Below are positions 57,731 through 64,000 of a stretch of 64,000 nt of DNA, piece after piece. The position numbers and the translations under genes were made by a program. The stretch is from Suillus spraguei. Its lineage: Eukaryota > Basidiomycota > Agaricomycetes > Boletales > Suillaceae. The stretch is taken from assembly GCA_016800925.1 (NCBI GenBank), contig JABCPU010000167.1, forward strand, positions 1 through 64,000, written 5' to 3'. Each line of letters starts with the position of its first letter. Within the stretch, counting starts at the first letter, position 1. The notes below the pieces were generated by a model. That model was not told where the DNA came from. It was given only the letters and a program-made list of their open reading frames with translations, and searched no databases.

Positions 57731-59938
57731 ATGAATTTTGCTCGTCCTCCTGTGCTAGTTGTAAGTGAGCCCATATGATGCACCTCAGCTTAATTCTTCT
57801 TTCTTAGGTGGGCGCTGGGCCAGCAGGTCTAGTAGCAGCGTTGACACTCCTTCAGAACGGCATCGCAGTTCGCATCATCGAAAAGGACCCCAATCCTCGC
57901 ATCGGACAGCGTGGTCCTGGAATCTGGGTTGGTCATCACACCACTTCTCTGAGGCCTTATTTAATGTATGATCTAGTCACGTTCCTTCGAAGTATTCAAC
58001 TTCTTGAACATCCCAGAAGTCTACGATCTGGGGAAACCTTTCCCTGAAATACATTCCTATAAGCCTGGGACATGGGAATATGCGACAGAATATTTGGTCC
58101 CGCATTTAAAACCTACTCCCGCGATCCCATTTGTACGTACCATGCAAAATTGCCGTCTCACAACCAGCCATCCCAATGTTTTTTTTGTTGTGTTGTAGCA
58201 TGCTGCAAACGCGTTAGGTCAACATCTCTTAGATATGATTTTGCGACGCCACCTAGAGAAATTCTCATGCTCTGTCGAGATGGGTACCGAACTGCGTTCG
58301 GTTGAGCAGTCCGACGAAGGTGTCACGGCTGTTCTAGCAAAGAACGACATATTGGAGACTTTTGATACCAAGTGGGTGATTGGTGCTGACGGTGCTAAAG
58401 GTGAGATGCGATCAAATTGAAATTCAGTAGGATGGGTCTGAGTTATGGTTTGCAGGGGTCACGCGTAAACAACTTGGGCTTACATTCTTGGGTGAGACTA
58501 GAGATGATATTCGAATGGTCATGGGAGATATCCGTTTAAAGGCCGTTTGTCTTGATAGGGCGGTGCGTCAGATTTCTACTTAATTCATGAAGGAGTGCTC
58601 CTGACACTGTCTTGAAAGTATTGGCACCGATTTGGAAATTTTGAACGAGGGTATGACCAGCCTCTACTCTCGAGGCTTGGAAATGTGTATGTTGACGCTA
58701 AGCAGCACCGCATTGCGTCCAACAGACGAAATCGGCGAGGATGGCTGGCAATTTTCCATCTTTGCCCATGATCTAGACGTAACAAAGGTTGCTCAAAGCG
58801 AGGAAATGATCTTCAACATCATCTCGTCGTACGTACATACCGAAATTACGTTCAACAAGCTCGTCTGGGCAAGCGAGTGGAAGTGTGTTTTATTTTGTTG
58901 TATCGATCATTTTCGGTGTTCATTGGTTCATTTTAGGGCCAATATCCGCATGGTAAACAAGTTGAGCGAGGGCCGAGGATTTGTTGTGGGTGGTATGCTG
59001 TTCTACATATGAATAATGTACCTGTACTGATAGAAATCTACATAGATGCCGCTCAGTATGTCTATATTTAAGTGCTTGTCAAACTGATTCTAACCTATTT
59101 CCAGTATCCATAGTCCGGCTGGTGGTCAGGTGCGCACACTCTGATCAAATGCCGATACTTATTTATCTATAAATAGGGACTCAATTCAGCTATACAAGAC
59201 GCTGTATGTCTTGCAAATGCGCTCTGTATGACACTACTGACTATGCACCAGTTCAATCTAGGTTGGAAGCTTGCACTCGTCGAAAAGGGACTTGCCGACA
59301 AGTCTCTTCTTGAGACGTATAATTCCGAGCGTCTACCTGTCATCTCCGAGATGCTTGAGATGACCACCACGATTCTCAGCCAGCAAATAGAGGGAAACAA
59401 GTTCACCGTCCCACAAAGGCCCATTCTTTCCATGCTGGGTATCAACTGCCGATTCAGCAACATCGTTCTGGACGAGTTTGCAATTCCAGGGAAGCCTATC
59501 AATGCGTACGACGTGCTTGACGAAGCGAATTTGGAGGCTGGAGACAGGGCGCCTGATGCACCAAATATGTTGCACGTGGGACGCAGAGAGCCTGAAGTAA
59601 AGACACTTTTTAGCCTTTACAGACCATGGTATCACACTGTACTTGTGTTCGCTCCGAGTCACGGAGATGCTACCCCGATCTTGGGTGCACTGGAGGCATA
59701 CGACACAAGCGTCGTGCGATCAGCAGTCGTCCTGCCCTCATCTGCATCAGTAACATCTGTCACATCCCCTGCTGACTTCGTTCTCGTCGATGAGGAGGGC
59801 CATGCGTATTCAGCTTACCTCATGGAAGCTGGCCAGATGAAGGTGTTTGTGATACGGCCGGACGGAGTGGTTGGGGCGATTGTACATGGTGCAGAAGGCG
59901 TGAAAAGATATTTCTCAAAAATATTTTTGGATGCGTAG
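57731..59938 (+). CDS. FAD-dependent aromatic monooxygenase, copy 3
   Basis: Same architecture as copy 1: MNFARPPVLV / VGAGPAGLVAALTLLQNGI; GPGIW / SRSFEVFNFLNIPEV; WVIGADGAKG; GVTRKQLGLTFLGETRDDIR; YWHRFGNFERG; RGFVVGDAAHIHSPAGGQGL; and AGDRAPDAPNML ending SKIFLDA. All splice joins keep the frame and no internal stop is seen. The 10-nt exon is 59046-59055. Differences from copy 1 cluster in the middle, substrate-side region (for example EYLVPHLKPTPAIPF, VCLDRA, FAHDLDVTKVAQSEE), so substrate preference may differ (inference). Its upstream region shares only the last 100 bases with copies 1 and 2. Confidence 0.9.
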
Positions 59939-60179
59939 TGGCTCGAATTTTCGTTCTTTACTTACATAAATTTTTTAGAGTTCATGATACCCTGTCATCA
60001 GTCGGATCTTACTCGGATCTTTCGAGTTTCTGCACAGAACACCCCCACGGCATTCACAACGAAAAGACTCCAGACTCTACAGAACATGTTCGCTTCAGTT
60101 TATTGTTGCAGCTGTTATCGAGCGGTATATAGTAGCGACCTCAAGATATCTCACTCCCTTCCCTTCCCTTCCCTTGCTC

Positions 60180-61313
60180 TTCCCCAACTTGAGTTCGGAT
60201 AGCACACGTCGGGACACCCATCAAGCGAGCACATCCAAGGTTGTTAAGGATGCCACGGGCATAGACCTACCGGTCATTGTGCCCTTCCATCCCAGTATGA
60301 ATGACGCCGGAGAGAAACTCCATTGGCCATCAACCCGTGTTACCATGCGTAAGGAAGACATCGCATACTCGTTGTTTGGCATCTTTGGTATCCGCTTGCC
60401 TGTAGATTATGGGGAGAAGCAGGACAATGCTCTCGGATGACTCCTGTGGGAGATCGTGGCTCGGTCAGGTGACGTTACAGGCCTTGATTGGGTCGGAAGA
60501 TCATCAGAGTTCAATAGCTGTCTACCGGCTTCCATCACTTCATACGAAGCTCCACCGTGCAAGCTACTATCCCTCTCTGAGGGTGAAATTCAGTCATCGG
60601 TTTCTTCACTGCGAGGGACGGTGGCTGTAAATTTCGCTTCGAACCTTTATGCCCTGCTTCGGAACATAAGTGCCCCTCGCTTCGCAGCACAGAGACTGCA
60701 TCTGCCTTGTATCGCGTTCAATGTCAGGGAAGTCAGACGGGCGCGTAGTCCAGCCCCGGAGACTCATTTTACGTATGGAGTGAAGGCAGACGGGCTGCAC
60801 GACTTGCTTATCACTACCGATGAGACCATGGTTCAGTTCTGGCCGGCAAGGCCCACTGAGCAAAAATTTATCCTTGTCCGTCCCTGGGATCGGTCTCTCC
60901 TCGAGCTACCTGACTTCACAGAACCCACTGAATTTGTGGAACCGTCTGAATGTGGAAACTATACAGAGAGCGGGGAGGATTGTGGGACGCCACCTTCTCC
61001 GTATGACGACTGGTCCGGTGGTTCTCCTGTAAAAAGGGAGGTGATTGACCAAGAATCACGAGCATTGCGGCTACTTGTACGCCTTGGGCAGCGTTTCGGG
61101 GCATATTTTCTAGCGCAGCAGCGCAGTGGTGAATACAAGAGGATCGCATCGATTATTGGACAGATCAACGACGTGGTTTCTGTTGAAGACTTGATGGATA
61201 TCAGGACCATAGAAATATTGTACCTGTATGTTAACATTCCAAATTTTATGGCATTTGTGCTCTTGCCGATGCAGTATGCCTATCATAGTGTACGCGTGTG
61301 CATCGGACTATAG
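60180..61313 (+). pseudogene. HET-domain (incompatibility) gene fragment
   Basis: Reads KVVKDATGIDLPVIVPFHPS, MNDAGEKLHWPSTRVTMRKE, DIAYSLFGIFGIRLPVDYGE, then a TGA stop at 60438 where CGA (Arg) is expected (NALG-stop-LLWEIVARSG). It continues in the same frame with GLDWVGRSSEFNSCLPASI, RFAAQRLHLPCIAFNVREV, ADGLHDLLITTDETM, LVRPWDRSLLELPDF, and ends in a helical tail (LLVRLGQRFGAYFLAQQRSG). These are features of mushroom HET-domain proteins involved in vegetative incompatibility. The N-terminal HET core is missing. It is both truncated and interrupted. Confidence 0.75.
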
Positions 61314-61397
61314 ACATCGATGGAGTGTATTTCACTACTATAGACAAGCGAATACTATGACGCTCCAAAAGAAACTTTAATAAATTGTGCGAAACGG

Positions 61398-61480
61398 CAT
61401 CAAGCGCGCAATATACAACCTCAAGTGCGCGATACACAACCCCAAGTGCGCAATACACAATCTCAAAGTGCACGATACAC
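61398..61480 (+). repeat. About four 21-bp tandem units in the TIR element
   Basis: Units resembling CAAGTGCGCGATACACAACC repeat about four times. The left-arm copy has about two, so unit number changed since duplication. Confidence 0.75.
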
Positions 61481-62108
61481 CAGCTACTAGCTACTTCACG
61501 ATATATAATATGGCCCTCCAGTAGTCTAGTTTGGATCATCTCTCTGACGAGCCGAGTTTCTCGAAGCGTTTGACTGTCGACAGCCTCCTTAAATATTTCG
61601 TCCATTCAGCAAAAATCTATCAAAATCTATCTAAAATCAATGTAGTATATAGTTACGTTTTCGATAACACTACGCCAGCGGAGTTACCATATTAGGTAAC
61701 TCCACCCAGAGACGCCTTTCGCTGCACTCGTTGTTCGCTTTCCGTCTCTCATATTATATTCTATGTAGTTCATCTTTCACTATAACTTTTCTTACTCGCC
61801 TGGAGTTTAGTTTTTTTATTTTATTTTATAGAAAGTTCTAATGCAGATATTGACGAGCTCCGCAAACGTTATTCGATAACTGTCTCTAGTGCCACAGACC
61901 TCGCCAAATACACCTCGAGTCATCGACTGGCTCTTTTTCCAAGGCTGGGTTGCACTTCGGCACTGTCGATCTACTTTCGACGCATGTTTCATTCTCCCAG
62001 CGTTAAAAATCGTCGTGTTGCCAGCCGCTTGACTTCGTAGAGCCCCAGCCATCTGATATCATCTTGTGTGGTATCCGCGACCCTGATAGCCCTATCTGCC
62101 CCCCTCGT

Positions 62109-62380
62109 ATTGATCCCTGGTCTCAAGATTGCTTTATTGGTGACGTAAATATTACTGTCTAATCTCTCGTACACTCTTCCATTCAGTGTCTTTTCTAGTA
62201 ACATACTACGGGCATTTATTGCCTATACACCTGACTCTACCCCCTGATTGATCCCTGGTCTGAAGATTGCTTTATTGATGACAATATTACTATCTAATAT
62301 CTCGTGCCCTCCTCTACTCAGTGTCTTTCTAGTATCGTACTATGGAGCTTTTATTGCCTATACCTTGCTACCTGACCAAA
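62109..62380 (+). repeat. 137-bp tandem duplication in the TIR element
   Basis: Two diverged copies, starting at about 62109 and 62246, share TTGATCCCTGGTCT, AAGATTGCTTTATTG, AATATTACT and TTTATTGCCTATAC. Confidence 0.8.
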
Positions 62381-62860
62381 CTCATCCTTTCTATGGTGCA
62401 CTCCCTTAATAATAATGCACCTATTACTACTACTGGCCAGGCCTTAAAATCATTCCAGGCTTCGTCGTCAATGCTGGGATGCCGTATCGCGCAATTTATT
62501 GAAGTTCCTTTTGGAGCGTCATAGGAAAGAGATATAAAACTACAGACAAGTATGAAACTCGGAAGAACAGCCATACGACGAAAGGGTATGACATTCCTTT
62601 TACGATACTGCATATCATACGGAATTTAGAGTACATAGATTCCATAGTAAGGAAAAAGTTATGATTTAAAAGTACAAGGCGGAAGCCGTCGCGTCCAGGT
62701 AATATTTATACTTGGGGGGAACATCAACTTTGGTGATGATTGTTTCCAGTGACAACCTCAAAGCGTTGGACTATCATTCGAAGTCCGTATACAACTGGCC
62801 TTCGAGAAAAAGTAAGGGGCGCCCAGTTGTCGCTTATCAATATCGGCACTTACGAGGTTT

Positions 62861-63449
62861 TCAAGTCTTGACTATCAACTCCTCGATGCCTAATTGGGTA
62901 CGAGGGTCAATCCCCCTGGTCCGTAGGACGACCTTACACTCTAAACGAGCCAAGAGCTCATTTATTCGGTCTATACAAACCGTGAAAACAAAATCAAACG
63001 CAAAAATGACCAGTGCTTACCCTCCAAGAAAGCAGGGAATGCCGACCTACGACACTTAATCCAAAGAAGTAATTTGTAGTACGCAGACTTGTGCGGCACA
63101 TGTTTTCGATCACAGAGCATGATCAGGGACACGCCTACTTCCCTACTGAGAGTGGCATATGTAATCTAATTACCAAGAGCATCAGTGAAATAGTTTGTCA
63201 GGATTAAGGTTGTGTTTACCTCAGTCAGACTGATTATCTGCACGGAAACATCATCGTCAGTTGATTATAAGAGATGATCGATAACAAAGGCAAGACCTTT
63301 CGCCCATAGCGCTGTATTTGGCGGTCTTCTGCGTCACTGAATTTCATAAGCTCGTCGAGAGCCCCCAACATGCGATCCAGAGAGCCCAGACGATTAGCCA
63401 GAGGTGTAAAGACTCCCCAACGATAGAGATTAGGGACGTTGTTAGGCAT
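62861..63449 (-). CDS. Unknown 142-residue protein, right copy
   Basis: Same four-exon structure as 14538-15123: MPNNVPNLYRWGVFTPLAN to IQRYGRK; IISLTE; ITYATLSREVGVSLIML to FPAFLE; DRINELLARLECKVVLRTR to EELIVKT, stop at 62861. All splice sites are consensus and intron lengths match the left copy. No stop or frameshift has accumulated in either copy despite many silent differences. The family is unknown. Orientation is inverted relative to the left copy, about 48 kb apart. Confidence 0.7.
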
Positions 63450-63759
63450 GATGATTCAGAGTAGAAAGTAGGCTTGAACTCTGGAGAGATGGAAAGTACT
63501 GAAGAGAAGAGACGCACCATCAACACGAAATATATAGTCCCTGGGTCCACACATTTAGAGGTGCGCTCACCACAGGCCATGTAAGTAAATCAATGAACTC
63601 GCTTTGTGGCATGATTGTCCTGCGTTCCAGCATATTTACTTTACCCCATTTGTGACCAGAGTCCTAGCACCATGCACCGCAGTTTCTAGAGTGGGAAATA
63701 CAAGATGTGGACGGTGTGGATGGGGAGATAATGACTCCGAGTCGCAACATGCGTAAGCC

Positions 63760-63767
63760 AGTGATGT
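63760..63767 (-). other. Uninterrupted (empty) KDZ target site
   Basis: AGTGATGT on the plus strand, ACATCACT in the orientation of the left arm. It joins CCTCACC to GGCTTACGC with nothing between, exactly where the left arm holds the 8.7-kb element. Confidence 0.8.
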
Positions 63768-64000
63768 GGTGAGGATCCTCTCGTTTGAAGGGGCTCCAAG
63801 AGTTTACCACGCTCGAACGCGTGGCCTGGATGTGGGTGTAGGTAGGTACGAGTGATGGAAAAGTATGTCAGACAATCACCTCATAAGTTCATAGTCATTC
63901 CATAAGTCTTCGGAGAATTGGGGAAGTCTGCTTCCAAGTCGTCGCGCTCGCATTATCCTGCTTGTACGCCTTTCCAGTATGACTCCCCGAACCACGTTTT

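Larger units (their letters stand above)
61358..62521. mobile_element. 1.16-kb element with 34-bp terminal inverted repeats
   Basis: Starts TGACGCTCCAAAAGAAACTT and ends in the inverse (AAGTTCCTTTTGGAGCGTCA). The 34-bp termini differ at three positions. TA flanks both sides, consistent with a TA target duplication (Tc1/mariner or similar MITE). No transposase is recognised inside. A minus-strand frame (62204-61989) reads NKAILRPGINTRGADRAIRV, of unknown origin. Internal repeats include a roughly 21-bp unit CAAGTGCGC(A/G)ATACACAA at 61400-61475 and a 137-bp direct repeat. A truncated inverse copy lies at 15352-15644. Confidence 0.75.
61358..64000 (-). repeat. Right arm of inverted duplication
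   Basis: Inverse counterpart of 5191-5433 plus 14170-15644. The inner boundary is the TIR terminus at 61358; the outer end runs off the window. It contains a full TIR element, an intact copy of the 142-residue gene, and the uninterrupted KDZ target site at 63760-63767. Confidence 0.85.

Overview
The window is nuclear DNA of a filamentous basidiomycete, almost certainly an Agaricomycete (mushroom lineage). Genes are broken by many GT-AG introns of about 45-65 nt, some exons are only 10-13 nt long, and several families are typical of mushroom genomes: a KDZ transposase with a CxC2 cysteine cluster, multi-pass membrane proteins with the LIWRLYVIWGHN or LGPRLILAVRE signatures, and HET-type incompatibility relics. 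No species can be named from the sequence.

Layout. 1-3.1 kb holds transposon debris: a gag-like/CCCH relic with CGA-to-TGA stops, then a Helitron helicase relic. A small unknown gene follows at 3.1-3.6 kb. A KDZ DNA transposon of about 8.7 kb (5434-14169) carries three genes: the transposase, a small basic-region companion, and a divergent Pro/Val/Ser-rich companion. It interrupts one arm of an inverted duplication. The other arm, at 61.4-64 kb, keeps the uninterrupted target site, so the element can be delimited to the base. Both arms carry an intact four-exon gene for an unknown protein of about 142 residues.

15.9-49 kb is a fairly ordinary gene-bearing stretch. In order it holds: a 7TM-type membrane protein (-), a membrane dipeptidase (+), a small mitochondrial or LEA-like protein (+), a nicotinamide riboside/uridine-type kinase (+, with an apparent one-base frameshift), a soluble fumarate reductase fused to cytochrome b5 (+), a C2H2 zinc-finger regulator (+), an RTA1-like membrane protein (+), a GNAT acetyltransferase (+), a glycine-rich RRM protein (+), an HMG-box regulator (+), a YCII-domain protein (-) with a truncated head-to-head copy, a DUF6533-type membrane protein (-), about 4 kb with no recognisable gene, and a coiled-coil protein (+).

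49.7-60 kb is a head-to-tail tandem triplication of one FAD-dependent aromatic monooxygenase gene. The outer copies look intact. The middle copy is a pseudogene with several independent lesions. Upstream regions were duplicated with the genes. A relic of a fourth, related C-terminus lies near 20.7 kb on the minus strand. Relics of a WD40 repeat protein and a HET-domain protein sit next to the array. 61.4-64 kb is the second arm of the inverted duplication and contains a 1.16-kb element with 34-bp terminal inverted repeats.

How they fit together: the housekeeping genes show no obvious pathway clustering. The accessory signal is recent gene amplification (monooxygenases) and mobile-element activity (KDZ, the inverted 142-residue-gene unit, the TIR element, Helitron and gag relics). 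I recognised no defence island, CRISPR array, rRNA or convincing tRNA. Exon boundaries given here were read by eye from splice signals and frame continuity.
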